Assembly: GCF_005503445.1 (NCBI RefSeq)
Contig: NZ_SCOH01000018.1
Span: 39,163-103,162 of the forward strand
Direction: 5' to 3'
Source of the DNA: Chitinivorax sp. B
GTDB taxonomy: Bacteria; Pseudomonadota; Gammaproteobacteria; Burkholderiales; SCOH01
DNA length: 64,000 bases
This document shows positions 7,920-17,416 of the stretch, piece after piece (positions within the stretch are counted from its first letter, which is position 1; the number at the start of each line of letters is the position of its first letter). Both the position numbers and the translations under genes were made by a program. The notes beneath the pieces were generated by a model. The model was not told where the DNA came from, made no database searches, and saw nothing but the letters and a program-made list of their open reading frames with translations.

Positions 7920-8590
7920 TATTCGCGTTCGAGACAGACTACCAGATAGGATGACCATTCTGGTTGCAGGCCGCTTAGCAGTCGATCCAGTGGTGCCATG
8001 GCGGGACGCATACTGTGCGGAATACGGTGAATCGGTAACCAAAGCAGGCCGGTGGCATGAGCGACACGAAAGCCTTTGGCCAGATGGTGAATGTCTTTCA
8101 GCGAATAGCTGGTGCTGCCATGCCATGCACCGGCCGGGGTTTCGCGAGCGCGTTTGCCCCGGCGTAAAGCTGATGGGAAGTCAATAATCAAACGCCCACC
8201 GGGTTTCAGTACGCGATGGGCTTCATCCAGTATGCGAGTGAACACGGTACGGTCAAGGTGCATTAACAAGTGAAAGGCAAACATTGCCTGTGCGCTGTCG
8301 TTGGGTAATGGCAGCTGTGGTGCGGTGGCTTGTATCAGTGGACGGGTTGGCCACTTATGTTGGGCTTCGCCAAGCATGTTGCCCGATAAATCGATACCGA
8401 TATCGGCAAAGTCCATCAAGCGGCCGGTACCGCATGCCAGGTCGACTATAGGCGCAGTACGTTTCGCAGGTAGCCAGCGCTGCAGGATATGCCGCTCAGC
8501 CTGGTCAATGAATCGACCATAGCTATTGCCAAAGCGATCGGCGTCATACTCCTTGGCTAACTGATCATAGTATTTGCGGATCAAGTCCAT
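7919..8590 (-). CDS. class I SAM-dependent methyltransferase
   Basis: A 223-residue Rossmann-fold methyltransferase. Motif I is IVDLACGTGRLMDF (about residues 49-62), followed by IGIDLSGNMLGEA (motif post-I), LPLPNDSAQAMFAFHLLMHL (motif II) and EAHRVLKPGGRLIIDFPSAL (motif III). This is the UbiE/Methyltransf_11 pattern for small molecules or lipids. The start MDLIRKYYDQLAKEYD is typical of the family's N-terminus and is preferred to an upstream start at 8701. It is coupled to the VanW gene, so both may act on the same cell-envelope substrate (inference). Confidence 0.85.
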   Translation of the reverse strand: MDLIRKYYDQLAKEYDADRFGNSYGRFIDQAERHILQRWLPAKRTAPIVDLACGTGRLMDFADIGIDLSGNMLGEAQHKWPTRPLIQATAPQLPLPNDSAQAMFAFHLLMHLDRTVFTRILDEAHRVLKPGGRLIIDFPSALRRGKRARETPAGAWHGSTSYSLKDIHHLAKGFRVAHATGLLWLPIHRIPHSMRPAMAPLDRLLSGLQPEWSSYLVVCLERE

Positions 8591-8731
8591 GTGGTTGCCT
8601 GGTCTACGGGTTGGCGTGTGATGCCCAGTATATGTGGCAATGTGGGCTCGGGCTCGATACAAAGCTTCATTGAACGAGACTGAACCCAATTCATTGGTCA
8701 AACATGCTGAGTTTGTTATATGCGACCGCTA

Positions 8732-11700
8732 CTATAAGGGGCTTGGCACGCTTACGCTACGTTTGGTCGCCAAACGGTCGAACAGCAGGTACAGCACTGG
8801 TGTGATATACAGTGTGATGGCTTGTGACAGAATCAATCCTCCTACGACGGCCAAACCAAGTGGGGCGCGCAATTCGGCGCCAGCACCCAGGCCCAGCGCA
8901 ATCGGCAAGGCACCCATCAGCGCTGCAAAGGTGGTCATCATGATAGGTCTGAAGCGTTTGACACAGGCCTCGCGTATGGCGGCTTGTGGGGTCATCTGAT
9001 GGGTACGCTGTGCATCTAGCGCAAAGTCGATCATCATGATGGCGTTTTTCTTGACGATACCAATCAACATCAAGATACCGATCGCGGCGATGGTGGTCAG
9101 TTCCTGCCCAAATATCATCAATGTCAAGAGTGCGCCAATGGCGGCGGAGGGTAGGCCGGCCAGAATCGTCAGCGGGTGAATTGCACTTTCATACAAGACG
9201 CCGAGTAACACATAGATCACCAGAATGGCCAATACCAACAACAAGGTCTGGCTGCCTTGTGTCTCCTGAAAGGCGGCGGCATCGCCAGCCCAGCCGGTGA
9301 TGATGTTGCTTGGTAGGCCAATTCTCGTTTGCAGGGTGTCGATATGTTTAGCTGCTTCGCCAAGTGGTACACCTGGCGCCAGATTGAAGGACAGGGTGAT
9401 GGCTTGTAGCTGGCCTTGGTGGTTGATTGCAGTTGGGCCTGCTACCCGATCAACCCGAGCCAGCGTATTCAAGGGAATCAGCTGGCCACTCTTGCTGCGC
9501 ACATAAAGCTTGCCCAGATCGTATTCATTACGTTGGTTGGCATCATCCACTTCCATCAGTACCGAATAATCATCGGTATCACCATAGATCGTCGATACCT
9601 GCCGTTCTCCATAGGCTGAATACAGTGCGTTGCGGATACTTTGGATATCGACGCCCAGTACGTTGGCCCGTTCTCGGTCAATATCCAGCCGAGCTTGTAG
9701 TCCTTTCAACTGCGCGTCGGACGCCACGTCTCTGAACAACGGATCGGTGCGCATGGCCGTTTGCATTTTTTCTGCCCACTGGTTCAGTTCATTGGCCTGA
9801 ACTGCTTGCATGACATACTGATAGCGGCTTTTACCGCTGCGACCACCCAAACGGAGATTTTGTACCGGGTTCAGGAACACGGACAATCCAGCAACCTTGC
9901 GGGTCTCCTTGCGCAAATCTTCCAGCACCGCATCCAGCTTGTCCCGCTCGGATTTTGGCTTGAGGTTGATGAATAGCCGACCGGTGTACTGACTGCCCTG
10001 GCTGCCGCCGACGGAGCTGTTGACGGTATCCACCGCCGGGTGGTGGCCGATCAGCGTGGCAACCTGTTGTTGCAGTTTCACCATCTCATCGTAAGGCATG
10101 TCTTGCCGGGCTTCGGTGCTGACTTGTATCAACCCGGTGTCTTCTGTGGGGAAGAAGCCCTTAGGTATGACGGTGAATAGCCATGCGGTGACGACAAAAG
10201 TGGCCAGAGCCAGCAGTTGCATGCTCCGGTGGTGACGCAATGCCCAACCCAGCGTAAGTTCGTAAAAGCCCAACATACGATTGAATGCCACTTCAAAACT
10301 ACGCACGATGCGAGTTTCCGGCGGCAATTCGTGCTCCGACTTCAGGTAACGTGCACATAACATTGGGATCAGCGTGAGTGACACCACGGCTGATGACAGC
10401 ACTGCCAAGGTGACCACGATGGCGAACTCGTGGAACAGTAAACCGATGGTGCCCTGCATGAAGAAAATCGGGATGAAAATGGCCACCAGGCTGAGCGAGA
10501 TCGACAGAATGGTAAATGCCACCTCACGTGAGCCCTTAAGTGCGGCTTGCATGGGGGCCATGCCTGCTTCCACGTAACGCACAATGTTTTCCAGCATGAC
10601 GATTGCGTCATCTACTACTAGGCCCACTGCCAGTGTAATGGCCAGCAGCGAGATATTGTTCAGGCTCAGGCCAAGCCAGTACATCAGTGCTACCGTGGTC
10701 AACAATGAAACTGGCAGCGATAGCGCCGGGATGACGGTTGCAGCAGCACGGCGCAGGAACAGGAAGATCACCATGATGACCAGAGCAATGGTCAATGCCA
10801 GAGTCAGATTGACATCATGAATCGATTCGCGGATGGAACGGGAGCGATCATTGACCAGTTGAATAGTGACCGAATCGGGTAGTTGTTCGGTCAACTTGGG
10901 TAAGGCTGCTTTGATGGCATCCACGGTTGCGACGGTGTTGGCATCTGGCTGCCGCAGGACCGCTAATGTGATCGAACGGGTGCCGTTGATCCAGCTGCCG
11001 ACCCGCAGGTTTTCCACGCTGTCTTCCACTGTGGCCACTTCTTCTAGCCGTACAGGCAGGTTGTTGCGGCTGGCCACGATCACTTTGGCAAATTCAGCTG
11101 CATTGGCCAGTTGCTTGTTCGCGCTGATAGTCATCACCTGCTGTTTGCCAGTCACCACCCCCAATGGGGTATTGGCATTTGCATTGCGGATAGCCAGGGC
11201 TAATTCATCTAGCGTCAGATCCCTGGCGGCCAGTTGTGTCGGGTCTACTTTGACTCGCACTGCATAGCGTTTTTGCCCGTTAACCTGTACTTGTGCGACG
11301 CCATTCAGCGTAGCCAGATTGGGGGAGACCAGGTTTTCGGCATAATCATTCAATTGTGCCAGTGATAGCGAAGGTGAATTCAACGCCAGAAACAGGATGG
11401 GCGTGTCAGCCGGATTGACTTTGCGATAGGAGGGGAGAGAAGTCATCTCCTGAGGCAGGCTGCGTTGCGCCCGTAACAAGGCGGCCTGTACGTCGGCTGC
11501 TGCGGCATCGATATCCCGGTCTGGTATAAATTCCAACGTGACTGATGTGTTACCTAGCGTGCTGGACGAACTGACGACACTTAACCCGGCGATTGTGGAA
11601 AACTGTTTCTCCAGCACCGATGCAACGGACGAAGCCATTGTTTCCGGACTGGCACCCGGTAAGCTGGCCGATACGTTGATGGTTGGTGTGTTGAAGGAAG

Positions 11701-11812
11701 GTAGGGCGGCGATCGGTAATGCTTGCCACGACAATACGCCAAGCAGTACCGCGCTCAATGTCAGTAACACCGTCGCGATCGGACGGCGTATGCATAGTTC
11801 GGACAGATTCAT
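8732..11812 (-). CDS. RND-family multidrug efflux permease
   Basis: A 1026-residue inner-membrane permease of the HAE1/AcrB superfamily, full length. The N-terminus MNLSELCIRRPIATVLLTLSAVLLGVLSW is the first membrane helix. The proton-relay helix carries AVGLVVDDAIVMLEN with the paired aspartates (near residue 405). FMQGTIGLLFHEFA and the second-half helices (VLAILVIYVLLGVLYES, GIVKKNAIMMID) are also present. By overall pattern it is closest to the MdtB/MdtC/MuxB group. No periplasmic adaptor or outer-membrane channel gene adjoins it, so it must borrow partners encoded elsewhere or these have been lost. The substrate is unknown. Confidence 0.93.
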   Translation of the reverse strand: MNLSELCIRRPIATVLLTLSAVLLGVLSWQALPIAALPSFNTPTINVSASLPGASPETMASSVASVLEKQFSTIAGLSVVSSSSTLGNTSVTLEFIPDRDIDAAAADVQAALLRAQRSLPQEMTSLPSYRKVNPADTPILFLALNSPSLSLAQLNDYAENLVSPNLATLNGVAQVQVNGQKRYAVRVKVDPTQLAARDLTLDELALAIRNANANTPLGVVTGKQQVMTISANKQLANAAEFAKVIVASRNNLPVRLEEVATVEDSVENLRVGSWINGTRSITLAVLRQPDANTVATVDAIKAALPKLTEQLPDSVTIQLVNDRSRSIRESIHDVNLTLALTIALVIMVIFLFLRRAAATVIPALSLPVSLLTTVALMYWLGLSLNNISLLAITLAVGLVVDDAIVMLENIVRYVEAGMAPMQAALKGSREVAFTILSISLSLVAIFIPIFFMQGTIGLLFHEFAIVVTLAVLSSAVVSLTLIPMLCARYLKSEHELPPETRIVRSFEVAFNRMLGFYELTLGWALRHHRSMQLLALATFVVTAWLFTVIPKGFFPTEDTGLIQVSTEARQDMPYDEMVKLQQQVATLIGHHPAVDTVNSSVGGSQGSQYTGRLFINLKPKSERDKLDAVLEDLRKETRKVAGLSVFLNPVQNLRLGGRSGKSRYQYVMQAVQANELNQWAEKMQTAMRTDPLFRDVASDAQLKGLQARLDIDRERANVLGVDIQSIRNALYSAYGERQVSTIYGDTDDYSVLMEVDDANQRNEYDLGKLYVRSKSGQLIPLNTLARVDRVAGPTAINHQGQLQAITLSFNLAPGVPLGEAAKHIDTLQTRIGLPSNIITGWAGDAAAFQETQGSQTLLLVLAILVIYVLLGVLYESAIHPLTILAGLPSAAIGALLTLMIFGQELTTIAAIGILMLIGIVKKNAIMMIDFALDAQRTHQMTPQAAIREACVKRFRPIMMTTFAALMGALPIALGLGAGAELRAPLGLAVVGGLILSQAITLYITPVLYLLFDRLATKRSVSVPSPL

Positions 11813-12010
11813 GATGTTCTTTTGAAGATAATCGATCAGGCACTTTCAGAAACCCAGCACCGTTGATATGACCAGAATGGATGACTGAAGCATGTGGCCA
11901 TTCTCACTCAGCAGACACATGTCTGTACTGTCAGTTTCATGAGCTGATGCCGGTTTTGCCAATTTTTACATCTGATGATGTCAATATCGACGGTAGTAAG
12001 TGCCCATGCA

Positions 12011-12046
12011 GGAAAAAAGATCATGGCGAGCGGTCGCCCGCCATGA
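12011..12046 (-). terminator. rho-independent terminator of the MocR-type gene
   Basis: TCATGGCG (12021-12028) pairs with CGCCATGA (12039-12046) around a GC-rich loop. On the minus strand it is followed by TCTTTTTTCC. It lies about 30 bases after the stop at 12079. Confidence 0.75.
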
Positions 12047-12078
12047 CGTAAGGTGACGCGACAACATTTGGGAAGCGG

Positions 12079-13506
12079 TCAACCGTTGGCGATCAGTTCG
12101 CTCAAGCGGATGAGTGTGTGTTGTGTGGTCGTGGTAACGGGAAAGCCACACGATAATCGCAGACAGTGTTGAAACCGCCCGCTGGGTGAAAAAATGGGAC
12201 CTGGTGCAAAACTGATGTGCTCGGCCGTTGCGCGCGTGTGTAGGGTCAGTGTGTCAACGCCGGTTGGCAACTCTACCCATAGCACGAAACCACCGGCTGG
12301 TTGTGATATCCGCGTGCCGCTTGGGAAATATTGAAGCACCAGTTCGCTCATGTCTGCTACTCGCTGTGCCAGGGCACGGCGCAATTGGCGCAGATGGTGT
12401 TCGTATCCACCGGTTTCCAGAAATTCGGCCAATGTTAGTTGTAAGACATTCGGCATCACGCCACTATTCAGTAGCTTGAGTTGCTCCACCTGTTGCCGAA
12501 AACGGCCGGGCATGATCCAACCATCCGAGAATCCAGGGGATAATGTTTTGCTGAACGAGCTGACCAAAATGACATTGCCGTCCTGATCGAATGCCTTCAG
12601 TGGTAAGGGGCGGGGCCCACTGAACTGCAGATCGCCAAATACATCGTCTTCAATCACAGGGATTTGTCGAGCCGCCATCAGTTCCACCAGTTGGCGCTTA
12701 CGCTCTAGGCTTAATGTGACACCTAATGGATTACTGGCATTGGGTACCACGAACAATGCCTGTACAGCACCATTTCGGGTAGCCAGCTCCAGTGCTTCCA
12801 GCGAAATACCATGATGCGGATCGGTTGGAATCTCCAACGCTTTCATACCCAGTGTTTCGATCAGTTGCAGCATCACGAAATAGGTTGGCGATTCCACCGC
12901 GATAGTGTCGCCAGGCTTGGCCACTGCACGCAATGCCAGGTTCAACCCTTCCATACAGCCGTGAGCTAGCAGAATGTCGTCCTCGGTTGCAGAAAAGCCA
13001 AGCTCCAGATAGCGGCGGGCAATTTGTCGGCGCAGTGTGCGGCTACCAAGTAAACGACTCGATGCCGAACATTCCGGGCGTGCATTGCGGGCCTGACGTG
13101 CCAGCAATTTCATCAATTTGTCAGTGGGTAAAAGCTCTGGGCTTGGGCTGGCTGAGGTCAGTGGCTCCAGTGATGGGTTCTGACAGGATTCGCGTACCTT
13201 GGCGACGACGGCATTCACGCCGATAAAGGCTTTCGGTGAACAGATATCTACCAGTGGCGCAGAGGCGGCGATGACCGACTGTCGGCGCACAAAATAGCCA
13301 GATTGAGGCTTGGCCTCAACCACACCTTTGTTTTCCAGGGTGCGTAGTGCCAGGGTCACGGTGGATATGCTCAGTTCACGCTGTTTGGCGATCTGGCGGA
13401 TTGACGGTAATCGCTCACCTGGTTTCAATGTACCATGGCGAATCGACGCCATCAGCTCATCAGCGAGGCGTTGGTATAACAAATCGGGGCGTTGCATCGT
13501 GTCCAT
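12079..13506 (-). CDS. MocR-type regulator (GntR helix-turn-helix plus aminotransferase domain)
   Basis: A 475-residue two-domain regulator. Residues 1-75 are a GntR winged helix (LADELMASIRHGTLKPGERLPSIRQIAK, ISTVTLALRTLENKGVVEAKPQSGYFV). The rest is a fold-type I aminotransferase domain with the PLP lysine in SSFSKTLSPGF and the substrate-side motif VVPNASNPLGVTLS. MocR proteins typically use PLP or an adduct to control amino-acid or vitamin B6 genes. The start at 13506 is chosen because the wing begins right after it; the frame extends to 13698 without family similarity. The gene is divergent from prmC, and its own target is not obvious. Confidence 0.88.
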   Translation of the reverse strand: MDTMQRPDLLYQRLADELMASIRHGTLKPGERLPSIRQIAKQRELSISTVTLALRTLENKGVVEAKPQSGYFVRRQSVIAASAPLVDICSPKAFIGVNAVVAKVRESCQNPSLEPLTSASPSPELLPTDKLMKLLARQARNARPECSASSRLLGSRTLRRQIARRYLELGFSATEDDILLAHGCMEGLNLALRAVAKPGDTIAVESPTYFVMLQLIETLGMKALEIPTDPHHGISLEALELATRNGAVQALFVVPNASNPLGVTLSLERKRQLVELMAARQIPVIEDDVFGDLQFSGPRPLPLKAFDQDGNVILVSSFSKTLSPGFSDGWIMPGRFRQQVEQLKLLNSGVMPNVLQLTLAEFLETGGYEHHLRQLRRALAQRVADMSELVLQYFPSGTRISQPAGGFVLWVELPTGVDTLTLHTRATAEHISFAPGPIFSPSGRFQHCLRLSCGFPVTTTTQHTLIRLSELIANG

Positions 13507-13728
13507 GGTGGTATCGTCGCCTAGGTAGCGCAGCAAGAAGCGCTGACAAAGTATCGTTTCTATCCGAGGTTGGAATAAGATACAGTTCCCTATCTGTCTG
13601 ACCAGTACAGTCAAATATCCGTAAACAGCATTCAATGCATTGCAATAATCTTGACGGATATCGACAGGAAATCGGTTTGTCAGCCACCCTTGGCACAATA
13701 TTTACCATTGCGATTTGATTGAGCTGCC

Positions 13729-14577
13729 GTGCCCACCTACCGTGAATTTCTCAAAGCGACTGGATTGGATCCGGTTGATGCCCGAGTCTTGCTTTGTTAT
13801 GCCTTACAGGTGAATGCAGCCTGGTTGGCAGCCCGCCAGCGGGATGACATGCCAATTACTGAACAAGCCAAAGTTCTGCCATTGATGGCGCGTCGCCAAG
13901 CAGGTGAGCCAGTGGCTTACATTACCGGGGAGCGAGAGTTCTACAGCTTGCCATTTCAGGTTTCACCTTCGGTCTTGATACCGCGACCAGAAACCGAATT
14001 GTTGGTGGAACTGGCCTTGAATCGATTATTGCCGGATCAGGCGGAATACGTACTGGACCTCGGGACCGGCAGTGGCATTATTGCGGTGACGATTGCACAT
14101 CATAGACCACGGGCTCATGTCTGGGCGGTGGATGCCTCGACTGATGCCTTACAGATTGCCCAAGCAAACGCGATAAAACTGGCTCCCGGCAATGTGACAT
14201 GTGTGAAAAGCGATTGGTACCAGGCTTTGCCGGGCGAGTTGCAGTTTCACCTAATTGTGTCTAATCCCCCATATATTGTGGCGGATGATCCGCATCTGGC
14301 TACGGGCGATCTACGTTACGAGCCTATTTCCGCCCTGACCGATCACGCTGATGGCTTAGCGTGCATTCGCGCCATTATTGTTGGCGCAGAATATAGGTTG
14401 TTGCCTGGTGGGTGGCTTTTGTTCGAACATGGTTACGATCAAGCAGCAGCAGTCCGTCAACTATTGCTGACTGCTGGTTTTGAACACGTGCACAGTGAGC
14501 GTGACTTGGCGGGCATTGAGCGCGTTACTTTGGGCCAATTGCCTCGGTCTGCAATTGGCGATACAATTCCCGAGTAA
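13729..14577 (+). CDS. prmC: peptide chain release factor N5-glutamine methyltransferase
   Basis: A 282-residue protein that methylates the GGQ glutamine of release factors RF1 and RF2. The N-terminal helical domain is followed by YITGEREFYSLPFQVSPSVLIPRPETELLVE, a PrmC signature. Next come SAM motif I VLDLGTGSGIIAVTIA and the catalytic NPPY (residues 179-182) within IVSNPPYIV. The start codon is GTG at 13729. It lies 29 bases upstream of grxD, an arrangement common in beta- and gammaproteobacteria. Confidence 0.95.
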   Translation: MPTYREFLKATGLDPVDARVLLCYALQVNAAWLAARQRDDMPITEQAKVLPLMARRQAGEPVAYITGEREFYSLPFQVSPSVLIPRPETELLVELALNRLLPDQAEYVLDLGTGSGIIAVTIAHHRPRAHVWAVDASTDALQIAQANAIKLAPGNVTCVKSDWYQALPGELQFHLIVSNPPYIVADDPHLATGDLRYEPISALTDHADGLACIRAIIVGAEYRLLPGGWLLFEHGYDQAAAVRQLLLTAGFEHVHSERDLAGIERVTLGQLPRSAIGDTIPE

Positions 14578-14606
14578 TTTGTTGGGTTATTTGACAGGAA
14601 ACAGAC

Positions 14607-14918
14607 ATGGATATTCACGCCGTCATTCAAGAGCAAGTCAGCAACAACTCGGTCGTGCTGTATATGAAAGGCACGCCAACTTTTCCGCAATGCGGTTTCT
14701 CGGCTAATGCGGCGGGCATCCTGAAGGCCTGTGGGGTGGCCAGCTATCTGTCAGTCAATGTATTGGAAAATCCTGAAATTCGCCAAGGTATCAAAGAGTT
14801 CTCCAATTGGCCTACCATTCCGCAACTGTATGTTAATGGCGAATTCGTTGGTGGGTCTGACATCATGCGCGAACTATATGACTCTGGCGAACTGCAACAG
14901 ATTCTGTCGAAGATCTGA
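14607..14918 (+). CDS. grxD: monothiol glutaredoxin (Grx4 type)
   Basis: A 103-residue monothiol glutaredoxin. The active site is PQCGFS with Cys29. KGTPTFPQCGFSANA, FSNWPTIPQLYVNGEFVGGSDI and MRELYDSGEL are hallmark segments that bind glutathione and a [2Fe-2S] cluster. Members act in iron-sulfur cluster trafficking with BolA-type partners. The length matches the family. Co-directional with prmC and followed by a strong terminator. Confidence 0.95.
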   Translation: MDIHAVIQEQVSNNSVVLYMKGTPTFPQCGFSANAAGILKACGVASYLSVNVLENPEIRQGIKEFSNWPTIPQLYVNGEFVGGSDIMRELYDSGELQQILSKI

Positions 14919-14940
14919 TACGACTGATCGCCAAGTGAAC

Positions 14941-14971
14941 AAAAAACCCGGCAGATGCCGGGTTTTTTTTT
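14941..14971 (+). terminator. rho-independent terminator after grxD
   Basis: CCCGGC and GCCGGG form a stem around AGAT, preceded by A6 and followed by T9. It is an A-tract/T-tract terminator that could work in both directions, 22 bases after the grxD stop. Confidence 0.92.
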
Positions 14972-15921
14972 GCCTATTGATTTAGGGTGCTTGGTGGTCT
15001 GTGGGGTTGGTCAAGCCAATAATAGGTAGGACGGCCAAATATTGAGCATATTGCGATGAAGCACGACGGCCATCCGATTCGCAGATAGGTGAAGTGCACC
15101 ATCTAGGTTTCAATGAGTGGAGCTGAAGGGAGATGAGGGGTATCAGTCGGCACAATCATTTTTGATAATGCATCTCATTACAGTAAGACGCATTTCACTT
15201 TGGGTTCATATGGTATTAAATGACAATATCATTATTCATTGATGATTGGTTATTGTTACATTCTGGGCAAAATATTTAATTTTTAGTAAATTTATCTATT
15301 AAATTAATAATAAACAATTTTTTGATAATTATGAAATAGATATAAAAAAATTGAATTTTTGTATGGATTTTTTGTGATGAATTGCTATTCTTCTCGCATC
15401 TATATGCTACCTATCATATGAATAAAAAGGTGAAATTGTGCATTGTGATACTTGGTTGATATTGTTTATTTCTTACATCGTCGATCAATTAACTGGATTT
15501 GGGCTGTAAGGCCGTGGGCTCAAGAATAGAAAGTTGGATCGTTGAATTAATGCATCAGTCTGGCAGGTTCAAGTACTTGGTTCTTGATGATTTGTTTTGA
15601 TGTGCCATGGTAAAACTATGCTTTTAGATCATTGATATATGGCCTTTCTACTCCCCTTTCCTGCTGCATGTCAAACCACCTGTGCAAGTAGAGCATGTGA
15701 CGATGGTTGTCAGGTTGATTGGCACGACTTTGGTGCAGTGCAGGTTTTTGTCGCTGGCAGTCTTCAGGGCATGCGGCGGGTCAGTTGCCCACATTGGTGG
15801 ATGGGGCGATCAGGGTGGGTAGTGCTTTTTTAACAATGATGTAAGTTGCCAATGTGAATCGGTGCTATCAATAAAGCAGATAGGTCCACAGCACTGTTAC
15901 TGTGACCAGTAGGGGCTAACT
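14972..15921. other. long AT-rich intergenic region
   Basis: About 950 bases without a supported gene. The part from about 15200 to 15480 is strikingly AT-rich and full of A and T runs. A 64-codon frame at 15639-15833 (plus) lacks a ribosome-binding site. The composition suggests acquired DNA or a regulatory region for the low-GC gene that follows. Confidence 0.55.
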
Positions 15922-16716
15922 ATGAAGTGGCTGATCGTTACCATGATGGCAATCATTGCTCTACCTTTGCTTGCTTATGATTTAAATAATCTAAAAGGAT
16001 CAGTAGTCAGGATTTGTGATGATGGAGCAGAGTGGCCGCCTTATACTTATTACAAGCGCGAAAATAAGAAGAGAACAAACGAAATAGTGGGTTATTCGGT
16101 AGAGGTGATTGATATTATTCTTTCAAAATATAAGATACGTTATAAGATTGACCTTCTACCTTGGAAGCGTTGTCTTTCTGAGGTTAAGCAAGGTACGCGA
16201 TATCAGATGATACTGAACGCAACGAGTAATCCTGAGCGGTTGCAGCAATATCATTTATCAATACCTTACTTCCGAACACATTACTATTACTTTTACTCAA
16301 AGAACTACTTTCCTGATGGATTGGATGTAAAAGCTCAATCAGATCTAAATAAATATGCCATAGGTGGCGTTCAAGGTTATTCTTATTCAAATTTGAGTGA
16401 AATTGACAAAGAGTCAATGATCCGGACTCATAACTATGTAACCTTGGTCAATATGTTGCATCGTGGCCGTGTCCAGGTTTTTGCAGAGGATATTGAGATC
16501 CTGGCAGGGCTGACTCAGATTGGTGTCTATGACTTCATGGGCGACCCTGCATTAGGGCGTGCACCTCTACCTGGTGTGGCAGATAACACATTTCACATGA
16601 TGTTCACCAAGCAAGAGTTGATAGGTGAAATGTTGAAGTATGTTGTTGACCAAGAGATTGTTAATATGGAAAAATCTGGTGAATTATCTTCAATAATTAA
16701 GAAATATATGAAATAG
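15922..16716 (+). CDS. periplasmic amino-acid-type solute-binding protein
   Basis: A 264-residue protein with a short signal peptide (MKWLIVTMMAIIALPLLA) and the layout of family 3 extracellular solute-binding proteins: VVRICDDGAEWPPYTYY, IVGYSVEVIDIILSKYKIRYKIDLLPWKRCLSEVKQG, and a final FTKQELIGEMLKYVVDQEIVNMEKSGELSSIIKKYM. The W-x-R-C-L and N-A-T-S sites match stand-alone binding proteins common in betaproteobacteria. No ABC permease or ATPase is adjacent, so it may be a sensor or transport orphan. Codon use is markedly AT-richer than that of its neighbours, suggesting recent acquisition. AGGGGC precedes the ATG. Confidence 0.8.
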   Translation: MKWLIVTMMAIIALPLLAYDLNNLKGSVVRICDDGAEWPPYTYYKRENKKRTNEIVGYSVEVIDIILSKYKIRYKIDLLPWKRCLSEVKQGTRYQMILNATSNPERLQQYHLSIPYFRTHYYYFYSKNYFPDGLDVKAQSDLNKYAIGGVQGYSYSNLSEIDKESMIRTHNYVTLVNMLHRGRVQVFAEDIEILAGLTQIGVYDFMGDPALGRAPLPGVADNTFHMMFTKQELIGEMLKYVVDQEIVNMEKSGELSSIIKKYMK

Positions 16717-16834
16717 TTACAGTTTTAATTAAGAAATACATTGGATTGAGGCAAAGATAAAGGGAATGAGAGCCTTTGCGTGCAATTTGTTATTTCGTTA
16801 ATATGGCAAAATCACACCACATAGGGCATCTTGG

Positions 16835-17377
16835 ATGTTACATCGGCATACCGTCCAAGGCGGGCCACATCAACTGGTTTATCTGCAGGCTTACCCTGAA
16901 ACCATTCAGTATCAAGCGCAGCAGCTGCTATTGCAGAATAGGTTGGGCGCGTTGGTTCAGGCCAAGTATCCTGAGGGGCATCCCGTCCAGACGGATAAAG
17001 CGTTGTATCAGTATGCGACCGCATTGAAGCAGGAACACCTGCGTAATGCGCCACCATTAAGCAAGGTGCAATACGATAGTAAGCTGGGCTTGATCCATCA
17101 TGCGCTGGGGTTGAATACGGCGATATCGCGGGTGCAAGGCGGTAAGCTGAAGGCGAAAAGCGAGATACGTGTTGCATCGCTGTTCAAGATGGCGCCTGCG
17201 GCATTTCTGAAGATGATTGTGGTGCACGAGCTGGCGCATCTGCGTGAGCGTGATCACAACAAAGCGTTTTACCAGCTGTGTGCCCACATGGAGCCTGCCT
17301 ATCATCAGCTGGAATTGGATCTGCGTTTATACCTGACCCATCTGGACTGGTCTGCACAACAGACCATCTCTACCTAA
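16835..17377 (+). CDS. YgjP-like zinc metallopeptidase-domain protein
   Basis: A 180-residue protein containing VVHELAHLRERDHNKAFYQLCAHMEP, the HExxH-type zinc site with the downstream histidine/glutamate typical of the YgjP-like (DUF45, M48-related) family. The preceding segment SEIRVASLFKMAPAAFLKM and the C-terminal YHQLELDLRLYL also fit. The family is about this size or slightly larger. The physiological substrate is unknown. The ATG at 16835 has only a weak ribosome-binding site. Confidence 0.8.
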   Translation: MLHRHTVQGGPHQLVYLQAYPETIQYQAQQLLLQNRLGALVQAKYPEGHPVQTDKALYQYATALKQEHLRNAPPLSKVQYDSKLGLIHHALGLNTAISRVQGGKLKAKSEIRVASLFKMAPAAFLKMIVVHELAHLRERDHNKAFYQLCAHMEPAYHQLELDLRLYLTHLDWSAQQTIST

Positions 17378-17416
17378 CCTGGCATGGTCAGTCGAACCCA
17401 TTGCTGAGTATTGGGT

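Noticed and set aside
15639..15833. Plus-strand 64-codon frame
   Set aside because: No initiation signal and cysteine/tryptophan-rich nonsense-like composition.
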